From Symsagittifera roscoffensis (Eukaryota; Xenacoelomorpha; Acoela; Convolutidae), in contig NC_087062.1 in NCBI RefSeq assembly GCF_963678635.1, forward strand, positions 47,295,283 to 47,359,282: 64,000 nt of DNA. The letters run 5' to 3'. Shown piece after piece: positions 42,091-53,446 of this stretch (position 1 is the first letter of the stretch; every line of letters begins with the position of its first letter). Below the pieces are notes generated by a model. It was not told the DNA's origin, made no database searches, and worked only from the letters and a program-made list of their open reading frames with translations. Both the position numbers and the translations under genes were made by a program.

Positions 42091-43666
42091 TGTACAAAGT
42101 AGGTTTCTACCGTGCTCGAGATATGTTTCCAGCGAAATCGAGGTATGTTTCGACCTTGCACGAGGTATGTTTCGATCGAGCTCGAAGTATGTTTCAACTG
42201 ACTTGAGGTAGGTTTTGACCATGCACGAGGTAGATTTCGACCATTGCTCAAGGTATTTTTCTACCGTGCTCGAGGTATGCTTCGACCGTGCACGAAGTTT
42301 GTTTTGACCGTCGCTCAAGGTATGTTTCGACCGTCGCTCGAGGTATGTTTCGACTGTGTACGAGGTATGTTTTGACCGTGTTCGAGTTTGTTTCGAGCGT
42401 CGCTTGAGTTATCTTTCCACCATGCTCAAGAAATGTTTTCGACCCTACTCAAGGTATGCTTTAACCGTGTTCGACGAATTTTTTGACCGTGTACAAAGTA
42501 TGTTTCTACCGTGCTCGAGATATGTTTCGACCGAAATCGAGGTATGTTTCGACCGTTCACGAGGTATGTTTCGATCGAGCTCAAGGTAGTTTTCAACTGA
42601 CTTGAGGTAAGTTTTGACCATGCACGAAGTAGATTTCAACCATCGCTCAAGGTATGTTTTTACCGTGCTCGAGGTATGCTCGACCGTGTACGAAGTATGT
42701 TTTGACCGTCGCTCGAGGTATGATTTAACCGTGCTCGAGGTAGGTTTAAAACGTGCTTGCGCTATGTTTTGACCGTGCACGAGGTATGTTTCGACTGTCG
42801 CTGGAGGTATGTTTCTACCGTCGCTCGGGTTATGGTTCGACCGTACTCGAGGTGTGTTTCGACCGTGCTCGAGGTATGTTCCAACCGTGCTTTCGGCCGT
42901 CGCTCGTGTTATGTTTCGAACTTCGCGCAAAGTTTGGATCGGCCATGCTCGAGGTACGTTTCTACAGTGCTCGAGATGTGCTTCGACCGTGCACGAAGTT
43001 GGGTTCGACTGTCGCTCGAGGTGTGTTTCGACCGTGCTCGGAGGTATGTTTCGACCGTGCTCCATGTTTCGACGGTGCACGAGTCATGTTTTGACCGTCG
43101 ATCGAGGTATAATTCGACCGTTCTAGGTGTACGTTTTGACTGTGTACGAGGTATGTTTCGAACGTGCTCGAGGTTTGTTTCGACCGTGCTCGAGACAAGA
43201 TTCGACCGTGCACGAGTTATGTTACGAATGTGCACGAGGTATATTTCGACCGTCGCTCGAGGTATGTTTCTGCCGTGCTTGAGGTATCTTTCGACCGTCG
43301 CTCGAGTTATGTTTCGACGATGCTCGAAGTAGGTTTTCGACCGTGCTCGACGTATGCTTTAACCGTGCTCGAGGTACGTTAAAACCGTGATTGAGGTATG
43401 TTTCAACCGTGCTTGAAGTGTGTTTCGACCATGCTTGAGGTATGTTTTGACCATGCACGACGTATATTTCAATCATCGCTCAAGGTATGTTTCGACCGTG
43501 CTCGAGATATGCTTCGACCGTGCACGACGTCTGTTTCGACTGTCGCTCGAGGTATGTTTTAACCGTGCTTGAGTTTTGTTTCAACCGTGCTTGAGGTTTG
43601 TTTCAACCGTGCTTGAGGTATGTTTCAACCGTGCTTGAGGTATGTTTCGACCGTCGCTCGAGGTAT

Positions 43667-43890
43667 GTTTCGACGATGCTCGAAGTAGGTTTTCGACCGT
43701 GCTCGACGTATGCTTTAACCGTGCTCGAGGTACGTTAAAACCGTGATTGAGGTATCTTTCGAACGTCGCTCGACTAATGTTTCGACGATGCTCGAAGTAG
43801 GTTTTCGACCGTGCTCGACGTATGCTTTAACCGTGCTCGAGGTACGTTAAAACCGTGATTGAGGTATGTTTCAATCGTGCTTGAAGTGTG
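43667..43890. repeat. 112-bp tandem duplication
   Basis: The segment GTTTCGACGATGCTCGAAG followed by TAGGTTTTCGACC begins at 43,667 and again at 43,779, a 112-bp period (five units plus two). A further related copy lies at about 43,311. The copies carry the rare sub-variants ACGTTAAAACC and CTCGACGTATG, which make the match specific against the repeat background. Confidence 0.85.
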
Positions 43891-45621
43891 TTTCAACCAT
43901 GCTTGAGGTATGTTTTGACCATGCACGACGTATATTTCAATCATCGCTCAAGGTATGTTTCGACCGTGCTCGAGATATGCTTCGACCGTGCACGACGTAT
44001 GTTTCGACTGTCGCTCGAGGTATATTTTAACCGTGCTTGAGTTTTGTTTCAACCGTGCTTGAGGTATGTTTCAACCGTGCTTGAGGTATGTTTCAACCGT
44101 GCTTGAGGTATGTTTCGATCGAGCTCGAGGTAATTTTCTAACGACTTGAGGTATGTTTCGACCATGCACGAGTTATATTTCGAACATCGCGCAAAGTAAA
44201 TTTCTACCGTGCTCGAGATATGCTTCAACCGTGCACGAAGTATGTTTCAACCGTGCTCGAAGTTTAATGCGACGGTGCACGAGTCATGTTTCGACCAAGC
44301 TCGAGGTATGTTTCGACCGTGCTCGAGGTATGATTCGACCGTGCACGAGGTTTGATTCGACCGTGCTCGAGTTATGTTACGAATGTGCTCGTTGTATGCT
44401 TTGACCATGCTCGAGGTATGTTTTAACCTCGCTTGAGATAAGTTTCAACCGTGCACGAGGCGTGTTTCGACCGTCGCTCGAGAAATGTTATGGCCGTGCT
44501 CGAGGTATGTTTTGACCGTGCTCGAGTTATATTTCGACCTTGCTCGAAGTATGTTTCGACCGTGCTCGAGGAAAGTTTCGACCGTGCTCGAGATGTGTTT
44601 CAACCGTGCTTGAGGTATCTTACGACCGTCGCTTGAGTATGTTTCGACCGTGCTTGAGATATGCTTTAACCGTGCTCGAGGTATGTTTAAACCGTGCTTG
44701 AGCAATGTTTCGACCCTGCACGAGGCATGTTTCGACAGTCGCTCGAGGTATGTTTCTACCGTGCTCGAGGTATGCTTCGACCGTGCACGAAGTATGTTTC
44801 GACCGTCGCTCGAGGTATGATTCGACCCTGCACGAGTTATGTTACGAATGTGCTCGATGTATGTTTCGACCGTGCTCGAGGTAATTTTCAAGTGAATTGA
44901 GGTATGTTTCGACCATTCACGAGGTATATTTCGAACATCGCTCAAAGTTTATTTCTACCGTGCTCGAGATATGCTTCAACCGTGCACGAAGTATGTTTCA
45001 ACTGCCAATCGAGGTACGTTTCGACCATGCTTGAGGTATCTTTTGACCGTGGTCGAGGTATGTTTCAACCGTATTCGAAGTATGATTCGACAGTGCACGA
45101 GTTACGTTACGAATGTGCTCGATGTATATTTCGACCGAGCTCGAGGTAATTTTCAAGTGACTTGAGGTATGTTTCGACCATGCTCGAGGTATCTTTTGAC
45201 CCTGCTCGAGGTATGTTTCAACCGTGCTCAAAGTATGTTTCGACGGTGCACGAGTCATGTTTCGACCGAGCTCGAGGTGTGTTTCGACCGTGCTCGAGGT
45301 ATGATTCGACCGTGCACGAGTTATGATTCTACCATGCACGAGTTATATTACGAATGTGTTCGATGTATATTTCGACCGTTCTGAGATAATTTTCAAGTGA
45401 CTTGAGATATGTTTCGAACATGCATGCACGAGGTATATTTCGAACATCGCTCAAGGTATGTTTCTACCGTGCTCGAGATATGTTTCAAGCGTGCACTAAG
45501 TTTGTTTCAACTGCCGCTCGTGGTATGTTTCATCCGTGCTCGAAGTATGATTCGACGGTGCACGAGTCATGTTTCGACCGAGCTCTAGGTATGTTTCGAC
45601 CGTGCTCAAGGTATGATTTGA

Positions 45622-47725
45622 CCATGCACGAGGTATGATTCGACCCTGCACGAGTTATGTTACGAATAGGCTCGATGTATGTTTTGACCGTGCTCGAGGT
45701 ATGTTTTAACCTCGCTTGAGGTATGTTTCGACCGAGCACAAGGTGTATTTCGACAATGGCTCGAGAAATGTTATGGCCGTGCTCGAGGTATGTTTTGACC
45801 GTGCTCGAGTTATGTTTCGACCGTTCTCGAAGTATGTTTCGACCGTGCTCAAGGAAGGTTTCGAAAGTGCTCGAGATGCGTTTCAACCGTGCTTGAGGTA
45901 TCTTACAACCGTCGCCCGAGTATGTTTCGACCGTGCTCGAGGTATGCTTTAACCGTGCTCGAGGTATGTTTAAACCGCGCTTGAGCTATGTTTCGACCGT
46001 GCACGAGGCATGTTTCGACAGTCGTCCGAGGTATGTTGCTACCGTGCTCGAGGTATGCTTCGACCGAGCACGAAGTATGTTTCGACCGTCGCTCGAGGCA
46101 TGATTCGACCCTGCACGAGTTATGTTACAAATGTGCTCGATGTGTGTTTTGACCGTGCTCGAGGTATGTTTTAACCGTGCTTGAGGTATGATTCGACCGT
46201 GCACGAGGTATATTTCGACCGTCGCTCGAGGTATTTTTCTGCCGTTCTCGAGGTTTGTTTCGACCGTGCTCGAGGTATGCTTCGACCGTGCACGAAGGAT
46301 GCTTTGACCGTCGATCGAGGTTTGATTTGACCGTGCTCGAGGTATGTTTCGACCGTGCTCGATATATATTTTAACCGTTCTTGAGGTCAATTTCAACCGT
46401 GCGTGAGGTATGTTTCGACCGTCGCTCGAGGTATGTTTCTGCGGTGCTCGAGGTATGTTTTGACCGCGCTTGAGGTATGTTTCGACCGTACCCGAGATGT
46501 GTTTAAACCGTACTTGAGTTATCTTACGACCGTCGCTCGAGTATGTTTCGACCGTGCTCGAGGTATGCTCTAAGCGTGCTCGAGGTATGTTTAAACCGTG
46601 CTTGAGCTATGTTTCGATCGTGCACGAGGTATGTTTCGACAGTCGCTCGAGGTATGTTTCTACCGTGCTCGAGGTATGCTTCGACCATGCACGAGGTATG
46701 ATTCGACCCTGCACGAGTTATGTTACGAATAGGCTCGATGTATGTTTTGACCGTGCTCGAGGTATGTTTTAACCTCGCTTGAGGTATGTTTCGACCGTGC
46801 ACAAGGTGTATTTCGACAATGGCTCGAGAAATGTTATGGCCGTGCTCGAGGTATGTTTTGACCGTGCTCGAGTTATGTTTCGACCGTTCTCGAAGTATGT
46901 TTCGACCGTGCTCAAGGAAGGTTTCGAAAGTGCTCGAGATGCGTTTCAACCGTGCTTGAGGTATCTTACAACCGTCGCCCGAGTATGTTTCGACCGTGCT
47001 CGAGGTATGCTTTAACCGTGCTCGAGGTATGTTTAAACCGCGCTTGAGCTATGTTTCGACCGTGCACGAGGCATGTTTCGACAGTCGTCCGAGGTATGTT
47101 GCTACCGTGCTCGAGGTATGCTTCGACCGAGCACGAAGTATGTTTCGACCGTCGCTCGAGGCATGATTCGACCCTGCACGAGTTATGTTACAAATGTGCT
47201 CGATGTGTGTTTTGACCGTGCTCGAGGTATGTTTTAACCGTGTTTGAGGTATGATTCGACCGTGCACGAGGTATATTTCGACCGTCGCTCGAGGTATTTT
47301 TCTGCCGTTCTCGAGGTTTGTTTCGACCGTGCTCGAGGTATGCTTCGACCGTGCACGAAGGATGCTTTGACCGTCGATCGAGGTTTGATTTGACCGTGCT
47401 CGAGGTATGTTTCGACCGTGCTCGATATATATTTTAACCGTTCTTGAGGTCAATTTCAACCGTGCGTGAGGTATGTTTCGACCGTCGCTCGAGGTATGTT
47501 TCTGCGGTGCTCGAGGTATGTTTTGACCGCGCTTGAGGTATGTTTCGACCGTACCCGAGATGTGTTTAAACCGTACTTGAGTTATCTTACGACCGTCGCT
47601 CGAGTATGTTTCGACCGTGCTCGAGGTATGCTCTAAGCGTGCTCGAGGTATGTTTAAACCGTGCTTGAGCTATGTTTCGATCGTGCACGAGGTATGTTTC
47701 GACAGTCGCTCGAGGTATGTTTCTA
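45622..47725. repeat. 1,063-bp tandem duplication, two copies
   Basis: Landmark CCATGCACGAGGTATGATTC occurs at 45,622 and 46,685. The 1,063-bp offset holds through 45,716/46,779, 45,986/47,049 and 46,389/47,452. Copies are nearly identical, with single differences such as GAGCACAAGG against GTGCACAAGG and GTGCTTGAGG against GTGTTTGAGG. Agreement ends near 47,725, where the second copy turns into AGTACGAATG. Confidence 0.88.
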
Positions 47726-48859
47726 CCTTGCTCGAGGTATAGTACGAATGTGCTCGATGTATGTTTCGACCGTACTTGAGGTATGTTTTAACCGTGCTTG
47801 AGGTATGCTTCGACCGTGCACGAGGCATATTTCGACTGTCGCTCAAGGTATGTTTCTGCCGTTCTCGAGGTTTGTTTCGACCGTGCACGAAGTATGTTTC
47901 GACGGTCGATCGAGGCATGATTCGACCCTGCACGAGTTATGTTACGAATGTGCTCGTTGTATGTTTCGACCGTGCTCGATTTATGTTTTAACCGTGCTTG
48001 AGGTATGTTTCTGCCGTTATCGAGGTTTGTTTCGACCGTGCTCGAGGTATGCTTCGACCGTGCACGAAGGATGCTTCGACCGTCGCTCGAGGTTTGACCT
48101 GACCGTGCGGGAGGTAAGTTTAAACCGTGCGTTCGGTATGTTTTGAACGTCGCTCGAGGTATGTTTCTGCGGTGCTCGAGGTATGTTTTGACCGTACTCG
48201 AGTTATGTTTCGACCGTGCCCGAGATAGGTTTCAGCCGTGCTTGATGTATCTTTCGACCAACGCTCGAGTATGTTTCGAGCGTCGCTTGAGTTATGTTTC
48301 GACCATGCTCGAAGTATGCTTTACTCGTGCTCGAGTTGTGTTTAAACCGTGCTTGAGCTATCTTTCGACCGTGCACGAGGTTTGATTCGACTTATGCTCG
48401 AGGTATGTTTCAGCCGTGCTCGAGGTATATTTTAACCGTGCTCGAGTTATGTTTCGACCGTGCTCGGAGTAGATTTCGACCGTGCTCGAGGTATCTTCCG
48501 ACCGTCGCTCGAGTATATTTCGAGCGTCGCTCGAGGTATGTTTCGACCGTGCTCGACATATATTTTAACCATTCTTGAGGTAAATTTCAACCGTGCGTGA
48601 GGTATGTTTCGACCGTCGCTCGAGGTATGTTTCTGCCGTGCTCGAGGTATGTTTTGACCGCGCTCGATTTATGTTTCGACCGTGCCCGTGATGTGTTCAA
48701 ACCGTACTTGAGGTATCTTACGACCGTCGCTCGAGTATGTTTCGATCGTGCTCGAGGTATGCATTAACTGTGCTCTAGGTATGTTTAAACCGTGCTTGAT
48801 CTATGTTTCGATCGTGCACCAGGTATGTTTCGACAGTCGCTCGAGGTAAATTTCTACCT

Positions 48860-51800
48860 TGCTCGAGGTATGTTACGAATGTGCTAGATGTATGTTTAGA
48901 CCGTGCTTGAGGTATGTTTTAACCGTGCTTGAGGTATGCTTCGACCGTGCACGAGGTATAGTTCGACCGTCGCTCGAGGTATGTTTCTGCTGTTCTCGAG
49001 GTTTGTTTCGACCGTGCTCGAGGTATGCTTCGACCGTGCACGAAGTGTTTTTCGACCGTCGATCGAGGCATGATTCGACCATGCACGAGTTATGTTACGA
49101 ATGTGCTCGATGTATGTTTCGACCGTGCTCGAGGTATGTTTTAACCGTGCTTGAGGTATGCTTCGACCGTGCACGAGGTATATTTCGACCATCGCTCGAG
49201 GTATGTTTCTGCCGTTCTCGAGGTTTGATTCGACCGTGCTCGAGTTATGCTTCGACCGTGCACGAAGGATGCTTCGACCGTCGCTCGAGGTTTGAATTGA
49301 CCGTGCTCGAGGTAAGTTTAAACCGTGCGTGAGGTTTGTTTCGAACGTCGCTCGAGGTATGTTTCTGCGGTGCTCGAGGTATGTTTTGACCGTACTCGAG
49401 TTATGTTTCGACCGTGCCCGAGATAGGTTTCAACCGTGCTTGAAGTATCTTTCGACCAACGCTCGAGTATGTTTCGAGCGTCGCTCGAGTTATATTTCGA
49501 CCATGCTCGAAGTACGCTTTTACCGTGCTCGATTTTTGTTTAAACCGTGCTTGAGCTATGTTTCGACCGTGCTCGAGGTATGTTTCTGCCGTGCTCGAGG
49601 TATATTTTCACCGTGCTCGAAATATGTTTCTACCGTGCTCGGAGTAGGTTTCGACCGTGCTCGAGTTATCTTCCGACTGTCGCTCGAGTATAATTCGAGC
49701 GTCGCTTGAGTTATGTTTGGACCATGCCCGAGGTATGGTTTCGACCGAGCTCGAGGTATGCTGAAACCGTGCTCGAGGTATGTTTAAACCGTGCTTGAGC
49801 TATGTTTCGATCGTGCACGAGGTATGTTTCGATTGTCGCTCGAGGTATGGTTCTGCCGTGCTCGAGGTATGTTTTAACCGTGCTCGAGTTATGTTTCGAC
49901 CGTGCTCGGAGTAGGTTTCGACCGTGCTCGAGGTATCTTCAAGCGTCGCTTGAGTTATATTTCGGTCATGCTCGAGGTATGCTTTAATCGTGCTCGAGGT
50001 ATGTTTAAACCATGCTTGAGCTATGTTTCGACCGGGCACGAGGTATGTTTCGACTGTCCCTCGAGGTATGTTTCTACCGTGCTCGAGGTCTGCTTCGACC
50101 GTGCACAAAGTTTGTTTCGACCGTCGCTGGAGGTATGATTCGACCGTGCTCGAGGTATGATTCGGCCGTGCACGAGTTATGTTACGAATGTGCTCGATGT
50201 ATGTTTCGACCGTGCTCGAGGTATGTTTTAACCGTGCTTGAGGTATGTTTCGACCGTGCACGAGGTATTTTTCGACCGTCGCTCGAGGTATGTTTCTGCC
50301 GTGCTCGAGGTATGTTTTGACCGTACTCGATTTATGTTTCGACCGTGCTCAAAGTATGATTCGGCCGTGCACGATTTATGTTACGAATGAGCTCGATGTA
50401 TGTTTCGACCGTGCACGAGGTATATTTCGACCGTCGCTCGAGGTATGTTTCTGCCGTGCTCGAGGTATGTTTTGACCGTGCTCGAGGTATGCTTCGACCA
50501 TTCTCAAAGTTTGTTTCGACCGTCGCTGGAGTTATGATTCGACCGTGCTCGAGGTATGATTCGGCCGTGCACGAGTTATGTTACGAATGTGCTCGATGTA
50601 TGTTTCGACCGTGCTCGAGGTATGTTTTAACCGTACTTGAGGTATGTTTCGACCGTGCACGAGGTATTTTTCGACCATCGCTCGAGGTATGTTTCTGCTG
50701 TGCTCGAGGTATGTTTTGACCGTACTCGATTTATGTTTCGACCGTGCTCAAAGTATGTTTCGACCGTGCTCGAGGAAGGTTTTGACCGTGCTCGCGGGTT
50801 GTTTCAACCGTGCCTGAGGTATCTTTCGACCGTCGCTCGAGTATGTTTCTGCCGTGTTCGAAGTATGTTTTGACCGTACTCGATTTATGTTTCGACCGTG
50901 CTCATAGTATGTTTCGACCGTGCTCGAGGAAGGTTTTGACCGTGCTCGCGGGTTGTTTCAACCGTGCATGAGGTATCTTTCGACCGTCGCTCCAGTATAA
51001 TTCGACCGTTGCTGGAGGTATGATTCGACCGTGCTCGAGTTATGATTCGGCCGTGCACGATTTATGTTACGAATGAGCTCGATGTATGTTTCGACCGTGG
51101 ACGAGGTATATTTCGACCGTCGCTCGAGGTATGTTTCTGCCGTGCTCGAGGTATGTTTTGACCGTGCTCGAGGTATGCTTCGACCGTTCTCAAAGTATGT
51201 TCGGACCGTGCTCGAGGAAGGTTTTGATCGTGCTCGCGGGTTGTTTCAACCGTGCTTGAGGTATCTTTTGACCGTCTCTCGAGTATGTTTCTGCCGTGTT
51301 CGAAGTATGTTTTGACCGTGCTCGACTTTTGTTTCGACTGTGCTCAAAGTATGTTTCGACCGTGCTCGAGGAAGGTTTTGACTTTGCGCGCGGGTTGTTT
51401 CAACCGTGCATGAGGTATCTTTCGAATGTCTCTCGAGTAAATTTTGACCGTCGATGGAGGTATGATTCGACCGTGCTCGAGGCAAGATTCGGCCGTGCAC
51501 GAGTTATGTTTTAACCGTGCTTGAGGTATGTTTCGACCATGCACGAGGTATATTTCGACCGTCGCTCGAGATATGTTTCTGCCGTGCTCGAATTATGATT
51601 CGACCGTGCTCGAGGTATGTTTTAACCGTGCTTGAGGTATGTTTCGACCATGCACGAGGTATATTTCGACCGTCGCTCGAGATATGTTTCTGCCGTGCTC
51701 GAATTATGATTCGACCGTCCACGAGGTATGTTTCGACTGTCGGTCGAGGTATGTTTCTGCACTATTCGAAGTATGTTTTGACCGTGCTCGATTTATGTTT

Positions 51801-53327
51801 CGACCGTGCTCAAAGTATGTTTCGACCGTGCTCGTGGAAGGTTTTGACCGTGCTCGCAGGTTGTTTCAACCGTGCTTGAGGTATCTTTCGACCTTCGCTC
51901 GAGTATGTTTCGAGCGTCGCTTGAGATATGTTTCAACCATGCTCGAGGTATGTTTTCGACCCTGCTCTAGGAATGATTTAACCGTGCTCGAGGTAGGTTA
52001 AAACCGTGCTTGAGCTATGTTTCGACGTGCAGGAGGTATGTTTCGACTGTCGCTGGAGGTATGTTTCCACCGTGCTTGAGGTATGCTTCGGACGAGCACA
52101 AAGTACGTATCGACCGTCGCCCTGGGTATGGTTCGACCGTACTCGAGGTGTGTTTCGACCGTGCTCGAGGTATGTTTCAACCGTGCTCGAAGTATTTTCC
52201 GACCGTGCACGAAGGATGCTTCGACCGTCACTCGAGGTTTGATTTGACCGTGCTCGAGGTGTCTTTTAACCGTGCTTGAGGTAAGTTTCAACCGTGCGTG
52301 AGGTATGTTTCGACGGTCGCTCGAGTTATGTTTCTGCCTTGCTCGAGGTATGTTTTGACCGTACTCGAGTTATGTTTCGACCGTGCCCGGTATGTGTTTC
52401 AACCGTGCTAGAGGTATATTTCGACCAACGCTCGAGTATGTTTCGAGCTTCGCTTGAGTTATGTTTCGATCATGCTCGAAGTACTAAAAACCGTGCTTCG
52501 ATCATGCTTTAACCGTGCTCGAGGTATGTTTAAACCGTGCTTGAGCTAGGTTTCGACCGTGCCGGAGGTATACTTCGAGCATCGCTTGAGTTATGTTTGG
52601 ACGATGCTCGAGGTATGGTTTCGACAGTGCTCGAGGTATGCTGAAACTGTGCTCGAGGTATGTTTAAACCGTGCTTGAGCTTTATTTCGACCGTGCGCGA
52701 GGTATGTTTCGACTGTCGCTCGAGGTATGTTCGTGCCGTGCTCGAGGTATTTTTTAACCGTGCTCGAGTTATGCTTCGACCGTGCTCGCAGTATGTTTCG
52801 ACCGTGCTCGAGGTATCTTCCGACCGTCGGTCGAGTTTATTTCGAGCGTCGCTTGAGTTATATTTCGGTCATGCTCGAGGTTTGGTTTCGACCGTGCTCG
52901 AGGTATGCTTTAATCGTGCTCGAGGTATGTTAAAACCATGCTTGAGCTATGTTTCGACCATGCATGAGGTATATTTCGACTGTCGCTCGAGGTATGCTTC
53001 GACCGTGCACGTAGGCTGCTTCGACCGTCGCTCGAATTATGATTCGACCGTCCTCGAGGTATGATTCGACTGTGCACGAGTTATGTTTCGACCGTGCTCG
53101 AGGTATGTTTTAACCGTGCTTCAGGTATGTTTCGACCGTGCACGAGGTATGTTTCGACTGTCGTTCGAGGTATGTTTCCGCCGTGTTCCAAGTATGTTTT
53201 GACAGTGCTCGGTTTATGTTTCGACCGTGCTCAAAGTATGTTTGGACCTTGCTCGAGGAAGATTTCGACCGTGCTCGAGGGTTGTTTCAACCGTGCTTGA
53301 GGTATCTTTCGGCCGTCGCTCGAGTAT
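48860..53327. repeat. Divergent third relative of the 28-37 kb block
   Basis: The order of diagnostic unit variants here follows that of 27-33 kb and 33-37 kb: the ATCTTCAAGCGTCGCTTGAG junction unit, ATTCGGCCGTGCACGATTT, the CTCGCGGGTTGTTTC unit, then CCCTGGGTATGG and the truncated CCGTGCTTCGATCATGC. It contains more differences and some rearrangements, including a tandem duplication of about 115 bp near 51,505-51,720. This suggests an older duplication of the same block. Confidence 0.7.
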
Positions 53328-53383
53328 TGTAACATTCGCCCGAATACTACACAGCGACGGAGCGTAGAAAAAGTACCTATTAA

Positions 53384-53446
53384 CAACTGGCAGGCGTCAG
53401 TTACCTTAATACTACTCGTTTTTCACCGTCTCGACCTTGCCAGTTG
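53384..53446. repeat. Short inverted repeat just outside the array
   Basis: The arm CAACTGGCA at 53,384-53,392 is the exact reverse complement of TGCCAGTTG at 53,438-53,446, with a 45-bp loop. It sits about 57 bp beyond the last 22-bp unit. Nine-base arms can occur by chance in a region this size, so it may mean nothing. Confidence 0.35.

Larger units (their letters stand above)
1..53327. repeat. 22-bp minisatellite array, about 53 kb, with higher-order structure
   Basis: The whole stretch is made of degenerate copies of one 22-bp unit, GGTATGTTTCG followed by ACCGTGCTCGA. It already runs at base 1 and stops abruptly at about 53,327. Recurrent variants are a 23-bp unit with CGTCGCTCGA, a unit with GTGCACGA, and units with TTTCAACC, TTTTGACC, CTTGAG or CTCAAG, which are transitions at the three CpG sites of the unit. 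Each unit has two TCGA motifs, and the second lies in the palindrome CTCGAG. Variants recur in fixed order and form the higher-order repeats listed separately. No non-repeat insertion, transposon or credible gene was seen inside. All six frames of the consensus are free of stops, so the long apparent reading frames here are a by-product of the unit. Role unknown: centromeric, subtelomeric or other heterochromatin are all possible. Confidence 0.97.

Noticed and set aside
1-53327. CRISPR-like or direct-repeat array
   Set aside because: There are no unique spacers between repeats, units abut directly, and the context is eukaryotic. It is a satellite.
1-53327. Canonical telomeric repeats (TTAGGG, TTAGGC, TTAGG)
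   Set aside because: No tandem run of any of these was seen; occasional single TTAGG strings (as in GTTAGGTTTTCGAC) are part of a unit variant.
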